Positions 1 through 7,099 of a stretch of DNA of 13,900 nt are shown piece by piece. This DNA is from Salinisphaera sp. UBA6602 (lineage in GTDB: Bacteria; Pseudomonadota; Gammaproteobacteria; Nevskiales; Salinisphaeraceae): positions 1 through 13,900 of the forward strand of contig DJIE01000272.1 of NCBI GenBank assembly GCA_002433465.1. Reading direction: 5' to 3'. A program made the translations under genes and the position numbers. The notes below the pieces were generated by a model that saw only the letters and a program-made list of their open reading frames with translations, was not told the DNA's origin and did not search any database. Position 1 is the stretch's first letter; each line of letters starts with the position of its first letter.

Positions 1-1
1 C

Positions 2-1846
2 AACGCGCTGCTGTCGAAATTCGCTGGCGGCCTGGGCAACGACTGGACGCCGGTGCGTGCCATGGGCGCCCATATCAAGGGCACCAACGGCAAGTCGCAG
101 GGCGTGGTCCCGTTCCTGAAAGTGGTCAACGATACGGCCGTGGCCGTGAACCAGGGCGGCAAGCGCAAGGGCGCGGTCTGTGCCTATCTGGAAACCTGGC
201 ACAAGGACATCGAGGAATTCCTCGACCTGCGCAAGAACACCGGCGACGACCGTCGTCGCTGCCACGACATGAACACCGCGAACTGGATTCCGGATCTGTT
301 CGTCAAGCGTGTGCTCAACGACGAACAGTGGACGCTGTTCTCGCCCAACGACGTGCCGGACCTGCACGACCTCACCGGCAAGGCCTTCGAAGAAGCCTAT
401 GCCGGCTACGAGGCCAAGGCCGCGCGTGGCGAGATCAAGAACGTCAAGACCATCTCGGCGGTCAACCTGTGGCGCAAGATGCTCAGCCTGCTGTTCGAAA
501 CGGGCCACCCGTGGTTCACCTTCAAGGACCCGTGCAACCTGCGCAGCCCGCAGCAGCACAAGGGCGTGGTGCATTCGTCCAACCTGTGCACCGAGATCAC
601 GCTCAACACCTCGCCGGGCAAGGAAATCGCGGTCTGCAACCTGGGCTCCGTGAACCTGCCGCAGCATATCGAGAACGGCGAGCTGAACGTGGCCAAGCTG
701 GAAGCCACCATCAACACCGCCATGCGCATGCTCGATAACGTCATCGAGTACAACTACTACAGCGTGAAGACCGCGCGTGACTCCAACCTGCGTCACCGCC
801 CGGTCGGCATGGGTCTGATGGGCTTCCAGGACGCCCTCTACAAGCTCAAGCTGCCCTACGAATCCAGCGAGGCGGTCGAATTCGCCGATCGCTCCATGGA
901 GCAGATCAGCTATCTCGCCATCAAGGCCTCGACCAACCTGGCCGAAGAACGCGGCGCCTACAGCACCTTCAAGGGCAGCCTGTGGGATCAGGGCATCCTG
1001 CCGATCGACTCGATCAAGATCCTGCGTGAAAACCGCGGCGAAGAGTATCTCGATCAGGACGAATCCCAGACGCTGGATTGGGAAACCCTGCGCGAGCGCG
1101 TCATGAATGTGGGCATGCGTAACTCCAACTGCATGGCTATCGCGCCCACTGCGACCATCGCCAACATCACTGGCGTGAGCCAGTCGATCGAGCCGACGTA
1201 TCAGAACCTGTACGTCAAATCGAACCTGTCGGGCGAGTTCACCGTGGCCAACCCCTACCTCGTGGAAGACCTCAAGGCCCTGGGCCTGTGGGACGAGGTC
1301 ATGGCCAACGATCTCAAGTATTACGACGGCAGCGTGCAGGGCATCGACCGCATTCCGGACGACCTGAAAGTGCTCTACAAATGCGCCTTCGAGATCGACC
1401 CGCGCTGGCTGGTGGAAGCCGGTTCGCGCCGCCAGAAATGGCTGGATCAGGCCCAGAGCCTGAACCTGTACATGGCCGAACCCTCGGGCCGCAAGCTGGA
1501 CGAACTCTACAAGTTCGCCTGGAAGAAAGGCCTGAAGACCACCTACTACCTGCGCTCCACCAGTGCCACGCATACCGAGAAGTCGACGATCACCGATCAT
1601 CGCCTGAACGCGGTCGGCAACGGCGGCAAAGGTTCCGGCGGCGGTACCGGCGCCGGCGGCTCGGTCACCGGCGGTTCGGCCAACGGCGGCGGTCAGACGG
1701 TCAACGCGGCGTCCAACGGCGCGAGCGTGGCCGAAGCGCCCAAGGCCCGGCCCACGGCCTCGGCCACGGCACCCGCGCCGGAAGGCAAGCCGACCGCGCC
1801 CATGGCCTGTGCCATCGACGACCCGGACTGCGAGGCCTGTCAGTAA
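2..1846 (+). CDS. nrdA: Ribonucleoside-diphosphate reductase alpha (large) subunit, class I, 5'-truncated by the window
   Basis: Catalytic subunit that reduces ribonucleotides to deoxyribonucleotides with NrdB in the cytoplasm. The frame is open from base 2, so the true start and the N-terminal ATP-cone region lie outside the window. Seen: the SNLCTEI motif with the thiyl-radical cysteine (codon at 587, equivalent to E. coli Cys439), the [10 protein letters not shown] motif with the paired active-site cysteine (codon at 635, equivalent to Cys462), and the radical-transfer Tyr-Tyr pair (1544-1549) in [12 protein letters not shown]. The tail is unusual: about 60 residues (roughly 1612-1800) rich in Gly, Ala, Ser and Pro lead to the terminal DCEACQ. 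Its Cys codons at 1829 and 1838 form the swinging-arm pair re-reduced by thioredoxin or glutaredoxin. The partner gene nrdB lies 588 bases downstream, beyond an inserted toxin-antitoxin pair. Family assignment is secure. Confidence 0.97.
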   Translation, partial: NALLSKFAGGLGNDWTPVRAMGAHIKGTNGKSQGVVPFLKVVNDTAVAVNQGGKRKGAVCAYLETWHKDIEEFLDLRKNTGDDRRRCHDMNTANWIPDLFVKRVLNDEQWTLFSPNDVPDLHDLTGKAFEEAYAGYEAKAARGEIKNVKTISAVNLWRKMLSLLFETGHPWFTFKDPCNLRSPQQHKGVVHSSNLCTEITLNTSPGKEIAVCNLGSVNLPQHIENGELNVAKLEATINTAMRMLDNVIEYNYYSVKTARDSNLRHRPVGMGLMGFQDALYKLKLPYESSEAVEFADRSMEQISYLAIKASTNLAEERGAYSTFKGSLWDQGILPIDSIKILRENRGEEYLDQDESQTLDWETLRERVMNVGMRNSNCMAIAPTATIANITGVSQSIEPTYQNLYVKSNLSGEFTVANPYLVEDLKALGLWDEVMANDLKYYDGSVQGIDRIPDDLKVLYKCAFEIDPRWLVEAGSRRQKWLDQAQSLNLYMAEPSGRKLDELYKFAWKKGLKTTYYLRSTSATHTEKSTITDHRLNAVGNGGKGSGGGTGAGGSVTGGSANGGGQTVNAASNGASVAEAPKARPTASATAPAPEGKPTAPMACAIDDPDCEACQ

Positions 1847-1855
1847 GCGTTAGCC

Positions 1856-2164
1856 ATGAGCACGCCGTGTTTTCGTTACCGATGGGATGCTGCAAAAGCG
1901 CGTTCCAACCGACGGAAACACGGCGTGAGTTTTGATGTTGCCGCCGGCGTGTTCCGTGATCCGCTGGCTCTGACGATTGCCGATCCAGCGCACAGCGAGA
2001 CCGAAGAGCGTTGGATTACACTCGGTGTAGTACCGGAAACAGGCTTGCTGGTCGTGGTTCACACCTTGGCCGAGTGGAGCGAAAACGAGATCGATATACG
2101 CATTATCTCGGCGCGGCGTGCCAGCAGACGGGAACAACGCGACTACGAAGGTGGCGACATATGA
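1856..2164 (+). CDS. brnT: BrnT-family toxin (RelE-like ribonuclease)
   Basis: 102-residue type II toxin. Known of the family: BrnT has a RelE-like fold, cuts RNA and stops translation until neutralised by BrnA. Seen: the opening RYRWDAAKARSNRRKHGVSF, then VFRDPLALTIADPAHS, ERWITLGV, LLVVVHT and the closing RIISARRASRREQRDYE, all typical BrnT blocks in the right order, and family-typical length. The ATG lies 9 bases after the nrdA stop with no convincing Shine-Dalgarno, so translation probably depends on ribosomes finishing nrdA. The stop overlaps the brnA start as ATGA. Toxin-first order is usual for brnTA. The odd point is the location between nrdA and nrdB. No truncation or frameshift is visible, so it looks intact. 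Confidence 0.93.
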   Translation: MSTPCFRYRWDAAKARSNRRKHGVSFDVAAGVFRDPLALTIADPAHSETEERWITLGVVPETGLLVVVHTLAEWSENEIDIRIISARRASRREQRDYEGGDI

Positions 2165-2373
2165 AAGACGAATACGATTTTTCAAAAGGCGAACGCGGCA
2201 AATTCTATCGGCCCAACGCCTCGCACAATATTCCGTTGTATCTCGACAGCGATGTCATGGAGTTTTTGGCCAAACGCTCGCGCGATCAAGGCATTGAGCC
2301 GCGCGAGCTAGCCAATCAAATGCTCAAGAAAGACATCGAGATCGTGCAGGCGGCGGAAAGAACGTCCAAATAA
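2161..2373 (+). CDS. brnA: BrnA-family antitoxin
   Basis: 70-residue antitoxin partner of BrnT. Seen: [18 protein letters not shown], the N-terminal toxin-binding signature of BrnA proteins. It is followed by [21 protein letters not shown] and [12 protein letters not shown], which fits the short ribbon-helix-helix DNA-binding part of the family. Its ATG shares the ATGA overlap with the brnT stop, so the two are translationally coupled. Known of the family: BrnA with BrnT represses its own promoter. Inferred: no free upstream promoter space exists here because brnT abuts nrdA. Any autoregulatory site would have to lie inside the nrdA 3' end, or the module is expressed from the nrd promoter. 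nrdB starts 61 bases downstream. Confidence 0.93.
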   Translation: MKDEYDFSKGERGKFYRPNASHNIPLYLDSDVMEFLAKRSRDQGIEPRELANQMLKKDIEIVQAAERTSK

Positions 2374-2421
2374 CGCGCGTAACGACGCAACAGAACACCG
2401 CTTTTTAACGAAGCACAGCAA

Positions 2422-2426
2422 AAGGA
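2422..2426 (+). promoter_or_regulatory. Shine-Dalgarno of nrdB
   Basis: AAGGA in AAAGGAAAGCCACC, 8 bases before the ATG at 2435. It supports this start for nrdB and shows that nrdB has its own good ribosome-binding site, unlike brnT, despite the inserted module upstream. The 2374-2421 leader shows no clear sigma-70 promoter. Confidence 0.7.
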
Positions 2427-2434
2427 AAGCCACC

Positions 2435-3637
2435 ATGCTCGACTTCGAAGACACACCGCGCCAGGGCATCCCCAACCGGGACCACGCCAGCACCACCAAC
2501 CCGAACCCCGCCGGCGACGCGCCCGATCCGTTCGCCCTGGACAAGGCCGAAGAGCGCCCCAGCCACGAAGGCGAGCATGCCGAAGCCGTTACCGGCCTGG
2601 AACAGGTCGAACTCGGCGCCGGCCGTGTTTCCGTGGACGAAAAGCGCATCATCAACTGCCGCGCCGACGTCAACCAGCTCGTACCCTTCAAGTACACCTG
2701 GGCCTGGGAAAAGTACCTCAACGCCTGCGCTAACCACTGGATGCCGCAGGAAGTGAGCATGTCTGCCGACATCGCCATGTGGCAGGACCCGGACGCCCTC
2801 ACCGAAGACGAGCGCCTGATCCTGAAGCGCGGCTTCGGCTTCTTCGCCTCCAGCGAATCGCTGGTCGCCAACAACATCGTGCTGGGTGTGTACAAGCACC
2901 TCACCAACCCCGAATGCCGCCAGTACCTGCTGCGCCAGGCCTTCGAGGAAGCCGTGCACGGGCACACCTTCCAGTACATCGTGGAAAGCCTCAACCTCGA
3001 CGAGGGCGAGATCTTCAACATGTACCGCGAGCTGCCCAGCGTGCACAACAAGGCCGCCTGGGCCATGCAGTACACCCAGAGCCTGAACGACCCCAACTTC
3101 CAGACCGGCACCCACGAAAACGATCAGATCTTTTTGCGTGACCTGATCGCCTTCTACGTGATCTTCGAAGGCATCTGGTTCTATGCCGGCTTCGTGCAGT
3201 ATCTGAGCTTCGGCCGCCGCAACAAGATGACCGGCACCGCCGAGCAGATGCAATACATCATGCGCGACGAGTCGATGCACCTGAACTTCGGCATCGACGT
3301 GATCAACCAGATCAAGATCGAAAACCCGAACCTCTGGACGCAGGAATTCCAGGATGAAGCCCGTCGCATGATCGACGAAGCCATGCACCTGGAAATCGAA
3401 TACGCCCACGACACCATGCCCCGCGGCGTGCTCGGCCTGAACGCCAGCATGTTCGACGAATACATGAAGTTCATCGCCAACCGCCGCTGCTCGCAGATCG
3501 GCCTCGCCGAGCTCTACCCCGGCGCGGAAAACCCGTTCCCGTGGATGAGCGAGATGATGGATCTGAAGAAGGAGAAGAACTTCTTCGAGACTCGAGTGAT
3601 TGAGTATCAGTCGGGCGGGGCGCTTAGCTGGGATTGA
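2435..3637 (+). CDS. nrdB: Ribonucleotide reductase beta subunit (R2), class Ic-type with Phe at the radical-Tyr position
   Basis: 400-residue ferritin-fold subunit that makes the oxidant starting catalysis in NrdA. Metal ligands can be placed by motif: Glu141 ([11 protein letters not shown]), Glu172 and His175 ([10 protein letters not shown]), Glu245 (IFEGIWFY), Glu279 and His282 (RDESMHL). The residue four after His175 is Phe179 (codon 2969-2971), where E. coli R2 has radical Tyr122. Glu141 replaces E. coli Asp84. This Glu/Phe pair is the published signature of class Ic R2 with a Mn(IV)/Fe(III) cofactor, as in Chlamydia trachomatis. Trp102 (NHWMPQEV) and C-terminal Tyr391 match the radical-transfer residues Trp48 and Tyr356. 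Tyr391 and the operon partner argue against an R2-like ligand-binding oxidase. The first 65 or so residues are a polar, probably disordered extension. Metal content is inferred. Confidence 0.96.
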   Translation: MLDFEDTPRQGIPNRDHASTTNPNPAGDAPDPFALDKAEERPSHEGEHAEAVTGLEQVELGAGRVSVDEKRIINCRADVNQLVPFKYTWAWEKYLNACANHWMPQEVSMSADIAMWQDPDALTEDERLILKRGFGFFASSESLVANNIVLGVYKHLTNPECRQYLLRQAFEEAVHGHTFQYIVESLNLDEGEIFNMYRELPSVHNKAAWAMQYTQSLNDPNFQTGTHENDQIFLRDLIAFYVIFEGIWFYAGFVQYLSFGRRNKMTGTAEQMQYIMRDESMHLNFGIDVINQIKIENPNLWTQEFQDEARRMIDEAMHLEIEYAHDTMPRGVLGLNASMFDEYMKFIANRRCSQIGLAELYPGAENPFPWMSEMMDLKKEKNFFETRVIEYQSGGALSWD

Positions 3638-3649
3638 TCTGATAACTTA

Positions 3650-3676
3650 AAAGCGGGCTTTAAGCCCGCTTTTTTT
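3650..3676 (+). terminator. Intrinsic terminator of the nrdA-brnTA-nrdB transcript
   Basis: AAGCGGGCTT at 3651-3660 is mirrored perfectly by AAGCCCGCTT at 3662-3671 around one T, so the practical stem is GCGGGC/GCCCGC plus A-T pairs. A run of seven T (3670-3676) follows. It begins 13 bases after the nrdB stop. The SIR2-domain gene starts only 12 bases beyond the T run. The A-rich left arm gives the hairpin some activity on the other strand too, but no gene needs it there. Confidence 0.93.
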
Positions 3677-3688
3677 GGGGGGTTAAGA

Positions 3689-6109
3689 ATGCCGATAGAG
3701 CTTCATACACTAGCTCAAGCTATCAATCCGCAAGAGACCATACTATTTTTCGGAGCTGGTTCTTCGATTCCTTCCGGCGCTCCATCTGCTTCAACTTTAG
3801 CGACGGCTCTCGCCGGCCGGTTCAATTTAGACGCCACAGGGTGTGATTTAGCTGACGTTGCAACTTTAGTTGAGATAGATCACCCAAGATCAGAACTAAT
3901 AAGTGAGGTACGTAAGCAACTTGGCGACGTAAGCCCTACTGGCGGGCTGCTGAATATTCCAAATTATGACTGGGCTGGGATCTTCACCACAAACTACGAC
4001 TCTTTGCTGGAAACTGCGTATTCCTACAAAAAGAGCCCCGTAAATATTTTCACTTGTAACTTCGATTTCTCGCCACGCTACGACAAGTCGTTACCAGCTA
4101 TTTATAAAGTACATGGCACTATTGAGAAAGACGTATGTGAGGGGCACCAATCTCGGATAATCATAAGCACTACGGATTACGAATTAACTGAAGAGTATCG
4201 GGAGCAGATTTTTGATACTTTGAAGTTTAAGATGCTCGAAAATGACACCCTGATTATAGGTTATTCTCTCTCCGATCCGCACATTAAAGCCATTATCAGT
4301 AGAGCTCTCCGTATTAAAAGCGAGTCTGGGAGCAATCGTCGCATCACGCTATTAATCTACGGGGAAAGCAAACAGCAGGCGGCTATACAAGAAAACCGAG
4401 GGTTGAGAGTCGCATTTGGTGGCATCGACGATTTTTTCTCCCAGCTAGCAAAAGCCGCTCCGACGCCGCAACGATCCTTTCACTTCTCAGGACATCCTTT
4501 CGATAAAGTACAGCGGCTTAACGCAACGACTGTAGATGTCGCACATGCGCTGAATAACCAGCGATCTAACGTTAGTGACATGTTTAACGGTTGGCCGGCG
4601 ACCTACGGCGACATAGCTGACGACTTAACTTTTCGAAGGACTTGCTCAGAAAAAATCGTCAATCAGCTGTTCAATAGCGAGCACTTCGTGGCGGTAATCC
4701 TGGGTGCGGCTGGTACAGGAAAAACAACGCTCGCCAGGCAAATATTAGCAAGTTTTAGTGGTCAGCCAGAAGATGAGTCAAAATTCTTGTGGGAGCATAA
4801 GCATGATGCCGATTTCGCGGCTTCTGATTGGCTGGAAGTCGCCGAAAAACTCTCGAATGACAATGAGTCGGGCGTCCTCTTTATAGACGAGGCGCATAAC
4901 TACCTTCATGAGCTTAATAGGCTTCTGGATCAATTAGTGGCGAAGGCCATTGAAAATTTAAAAATTATATGTGTTTCGCAGCGCAATCATTGGGGGCCAC
5001 GCGTTAAAACGCCTTCGTTCTTCCATATCGGTGTATCGTACAACATATCAAAGTTGGACGATGCCGAGATTATCGATTTGCTAGCGCTAGTCGATTCGAG
5101 TTCGCAAATCGGAAAGCTGGTAGAAAATAATTTTGCGGGATTTTCGCTGGCTGAAAGAAGAAAAAGGCTTAAGGTCCGTTGTGAGGCGGATATGTTTGTG
5201 TGTCTGAAGAATATATTCGCGTCCGATAGCTTAGATGATATTTTGCTCCGCGAGTATGCGGCGCTAGACCAGCAAAGCCAAGATATATATAAGTTTGTCG
5301 CTGCTATGGAGAGTTCGGGCATCAACGTGCATCGTCAACTTGTGATACGCGCGCTTGGGTTAGATACTGGTTTTGTGGATCCAATTCTAAATAAGCTAAG
5401 CGACATCATTCGTGAGTACGACATTGATAAGCGTGACGGAATTTTTGGGTGGAAAGGGCGTCACGAACTTGTTATGGCGATAATAGCCCGATATAAATTT
5501 GGCTCTGAACAAAATTTTGTGGATCTTTACGAACGTGTTTTAAGCAATCTTGTGCCTAGCTATGAGATAGAACTTAATACTATCAGGCAGCTTTGCAATT
5601 TTGAGACTGGAATCCAAAGGATTAGCTCGAAGAAGGAACGTAATCGGTTGCTCAGAAGGATGATATCGATAGCTCCAGGTGAACGAATTCCTAGGCATCG
5701 TCTCATCCGAAACCTTATCGATATGGACGACTTTCAAAGAGCGGATACTGAGATAAGAATATTTGAAAAGGATTTTAAGCGTCCGGATGTTTCAATTCGG
5801 CGGTATGAAGTTATGCTTCTGATGGCTCGAGCTGATCGATCACCGGGTTTGATGCTTGAAGATAAAATTGTAATATTGTCAGATGCGAAGACCCGTTTGG
5901 ATGCGATATTCGATAAATTTCCAGCGAACAAACACAATTTGCGAACGTTCGGCGATTTGGGTATGGCTTTTTTGAGGCACGGTGGGGAATACGCTGTGAT
6001 CGACGAGGCCATTACGCGAATGCGCGAATTAGAGCCTCAAATCGGCGACCCGGATATTTCAACTATGATCGCGCGTTATGAATCGCGTGTCCGTGCTACG
6101 GGACAATAA
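3689..6109 (+). CDS. SIR2-domain / P-loop NTPase (STAND-like) protein, probable NAD-depleting anti-phage defence protein (Avs5-like)
   Basis: 806 residues. The N-terminal SIR2 domain (about 15-255) carries FFGAGSS (21-26), FTTNYD (99-104, catalytic Asn102), YKVHG (139-143, catalytic His142) and IIGYSLSDPH (189-198), so its NADase residues look intact. A P-loop NTPase follows: Walker A GAAGTGKTT (339-347), Walker B GVLFIDEAH (395-403) and a sensor-like ICVSQRN (427-433). About 370 further residues are helical and match no domain I recognise. They would be the sensor. Known: SIR2-STAND proteins (Avs5 type) and other defence SIR2 proteins destroy NAD after phage recognition. That role here is inferred. 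The gene is visibly A+T-richer than its neighbours, with many ATA, TTA and AGA codons, which indicates horizontal transfer. The start follows a G run (3677-3682). There is almost no promoter space after the nrd terminator. No certain operon partner is seen. Confidence 0.9.
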   Translation: MPIELHTLAQAINPQETILFFGAGSSIPSGAPSASTLATALAGRFNLDATGCDLADVATLVEIDHPRSELISEVRKQLGDVSPTGGLLNIPNYDWAGIFTTNYDSLLETAYSYKKSPVNIFTCNFDFSPRYDKSLPAIYKVHGTIEKDVCEGHQSRIIISTTDYELTEEYREQIFDTLKFKMLENDTLIIGYSLSDPHIKAIISRALRIKSESGSNRRITLLIYGESKQQAAIQENRGLRVAFGGIDDFFSQLAKAAPTPQRSFHFSGHPFDKVQRLNATTVDVAHALNNQRSNVSDMFNGWPATYGDIADDLTFRRTCSEKIVNQLFNSEHFVAVILGAAGTGKTTLARQILASFSGQPEDESKFLWEHKHDADFAASDWLEVAEKLSNDNESGVLFIDEAHNYLHELNRLLDQLVAKAIENLKIICVSQRNHWGPRVKTPSFFHIGVSYNISKLDDAEIIDLLALVDSSSQIGKLVENNFAGFSLAERRKRLKVRCEADMFVCLKNIFASDSLDDILLREYAALDQQSQDIYKFVAAMESSGINVHRQLVIRALGLDTGFVDPILNKLSDIIREYDIDKRDGIFGWKGRHELVMAIIARYKFGSEQNFVDLYERVLSNLVPSYEIELNTIRQLCNFETGIQRISSKKERNRLLRRMISIAPGERIPRHRLIRNLIDMDDFQRADTEIRIFEKDFKRPDVSIRRYEVMLLMARADRSPGLMLEDKIVILSDAKTRLDAIFDKFPANKHNLRTFGDLGMAFLRHGGEYAVIDEAITRMRELEPQIGDPDISTMIARYESRVRATGQ

Positions 6110-6215
6110 GCGTTCACCCGTATGCTGGCGTCGAGGCCGGAGAGTTTCAGCGGTCAGCTAGGGGGTGGATTCAGGTTCCAATCGCAACACGTCCGTTGTG
6201 ACGCAAGCACGGCAC

Positions 6216-6240
6216 GTGATCCGTGTGATCCGTGTGATCC
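6216..6240. repeat. 9-bp tandem repeat, 2.8 units
   Basis: GTGATCCGT starts at 6216 and 6225, with a partial third unit GTGATCC at 6234. The copies are perfect. The array runs directly into the GGGGACAGTAT hairpin. It is a simple tandem duplication and too small for an iteron array. Confidence 0.85.
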
Positions 6241-6263
6241 GGGGACAGTATGATGCGTCCCCG
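6240..6263. repeat. Hairpin with GGGGACAGTAT head, possible degenerate REP-like element
   Basis: CGGGGAC (6240-6246) pairs perfectly with GTCCCCG (6257-6263) across a 10-base loop. The left arm continues as AGTATG, so the head reads GGGGACAGTATG. This resembles the other copies of the motif in this window (6309-6325, 6951-6966, 10729-10745). No T tract follows, so it is not a good intrinsic terminator. Confidence 0.6.
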
Positions 6264-6308
6264 CGGGAATAATTGGGGATAGACCACGATTTCCCGAGAG
6301 CAGCCGGC

Positions 6309-6325
6309 GGCAGTATATTTAATTC
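6309..6325 (+). repeat. Copy of the GGCAGTATRTTTAATTC motif
   Basis: GGCAGTATATTTAATTC. The same 17-mer with one change (A to G at the ninth base) is at 10729-10745, and a diverged copy is at 6951-6966. From memory, similar GGGGACAGTATATTTAATTC-type sequences accompany REP-associated Y1 transposases in gammaproteobacteria. No transposase is present here, so the origin is inferred. Confidence 0.7.
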
Positions 6326-6429
6326 AGGAGTCGTCAGTTTGTGCAGAAGATTCGTGAGTTGTCGTAGGGAGGTATTGAACTATCGTTCTTAGACGTTCGC
6401 ATAGATTACGGGAATTCGGCGAGATCTTA

Positions 6430-6891
6430 TTGCCTTGGCTAGGTGTTCTACTTCTACTCATAGTTGGGTTTGCTTGTAACGGCGAATCCCCTAGCGGTCT
6501 GTTGTTCTGCCTTAGCGCGATTGTCTTCGCATACTCTCTTAACTTATGGAGCCTCAGTACGAAGCTAAGAGTCGACGTCCCGGAGATACCGCTGCTCGCG
6601 TTGCGTTACATGGCTTACACGTTTTGGCTGTCTGCTAATTTAGCGATGTTTTTTTGCGTATTCGGGTTGGTTTCCGGCTCTATTGAAGGCCTTTCTAACA
6701 GGTATGCAGTTGCATTACAGGTCGCAATGAGGTTTTTCTTGGGAATAGGCGTTGATGGAGGCCTTTGTGAAAGCTGGGCTTCTGCTTGGGCGGTTACGAT
6801 CACTTCGCTTTTGGGTAGTAGCCATGCTGTTGTTTTTATCGCCCTGGGATTTTTGAGGATCGAGGAGAGACGCAGGAGGGCGTCAACGTAA
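6430..6891 (+). CDS. Small polytopic membrane protein of unknown function, start codon uncertain
   Basis: 153 residues from a TTG. I do not recognise a family. Seen: hydrophobic segments at about 2-15, 22-41, 55-82, 92-108 and 119-142, then a basic tail (RIEERRRRAST) that should lie in the cytoplasm. Residues 99-111 (AMRFFLGIGVDGG) followed about 20 residues later by LLGSSHAVVFIALGFL recall the pore loop plus last helix of two-helix potassium-channel domains. The filter is degenerate, so this is only a suggestion. The frame is open from 6379. A strong AGGGAGG (6366-6372) stands 9 bases before an in-frame ATC (6382), not before the TTG, which has no ribosome-binding site. The gene may use a non-standard start or be decayed. 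Base use is lower in GC than in the right-hand genes, like the SIR2 gene. A second component of the same island is possible. Confidence 0.5.
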   Translation: MPWLGVLLLLIVGFACNGESPSGLLFCLSAIVFAYSLNLWSLSTKLRVDVPEIPLLALRYMAYTFWLSANLAMFFCVFGLVSGSIEGLSNRYAVALQVAMRFFLGIGVDGGLCESWASAWAVTITSLLGSSHAVVFIALGFLRIEERRRRAST

Positions 6892-6894
6892 AAG

Positions 6895-6909
6895 TGGCCT
6901 GTCGGGCCA
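6895..6909 (+). terminator. Weak terminator-like hairpin after the membrane-protein ORF
   Basis: TGGCC and GGCCA form a 5-bp stem around TGTCG, 3 bases after the TAA stop. Only TGGTTTAAAT follows, so the T tract is poor. Its position right behind the stop is the main argument. Confidence 0.3.
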
Positions 6910-6913
6910 TGGT

Positions 6914-6965
6914 TTAAATAGTCGGTGGATTAAGGTCGCGCTTCATCCGCGGACAGGCTATTTAA
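6914..6965. repeat. Nested inverted repeat ending in the TTTAATTC motif
   Basis: TTAAATAG (6914-6921) is the exact reverse complement of CTATTTAA (6958-6965). Inside it, GTGGAT (6925-6930) can pair with ATCCGC (6945-6950) with one G-U. The right arm overlaps the diverged motif copy GGACAGGCTATTTAATTC (from 6951). It could be a folded RNA or the end of a degenerate mobile or REP-like element. It lies between the membrane-protein ORF and the convergent MetE-like gene. Confidence 0.5.
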
Positions 6966-7099
6966 TTCGCGAGCCGGCGAGCACGACGCCTATTCATCAA
7001 AGGTTGTCACGCGCCAGCTCATGCACTGGCCGCCGCCGCCCGCTTGGTGGTTGCCCAAAAGCTACATCGGCACGCCCGAGGATGACCCTGCGTAGGCCC

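Larger units (their letters stand above)
6110..6429. other. Repeat-rich non-coding stretch between the SIR2-STAND gene and the membrane-protein ORF
   Basis: About 320 bases without a convincing gene. It holds a 9-bp tandem repeat (6216-6240), a hairpin (6240-6263), a copy of a motif ending TTTAATTC (6309-6325) and a strong Shine-Dalgarno-like AGGGAGG (6366-6372). The last lies before a reading frame without a standard start at the proper distance. No tRNA or clear intrinsic terminator for the SIR2 gene was found. Confidence 0.6.

Noticed and set aside
2405..3409. 334-codon open frame on the - strand opposite nrdB
   Set aside because: It mirrors the nrdB codons (Val/Leu/His-rich), has no recognisable domain, and nrdB is certain.
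2435..3637. NrdB as an R2-like ligand-binding oxidase because of the Phe and Glu substitutions
   Set aside because: It sits with nrdA, has 400 residues, and keeps the C-terminal Tyr391 and Trp102 of the radical pathway.
6216..6240. Possible CRISPR-like or iteron array
   Set aside because: Fewer than three 9-bp units, no spacers, no Rep or Cas gene nearby.
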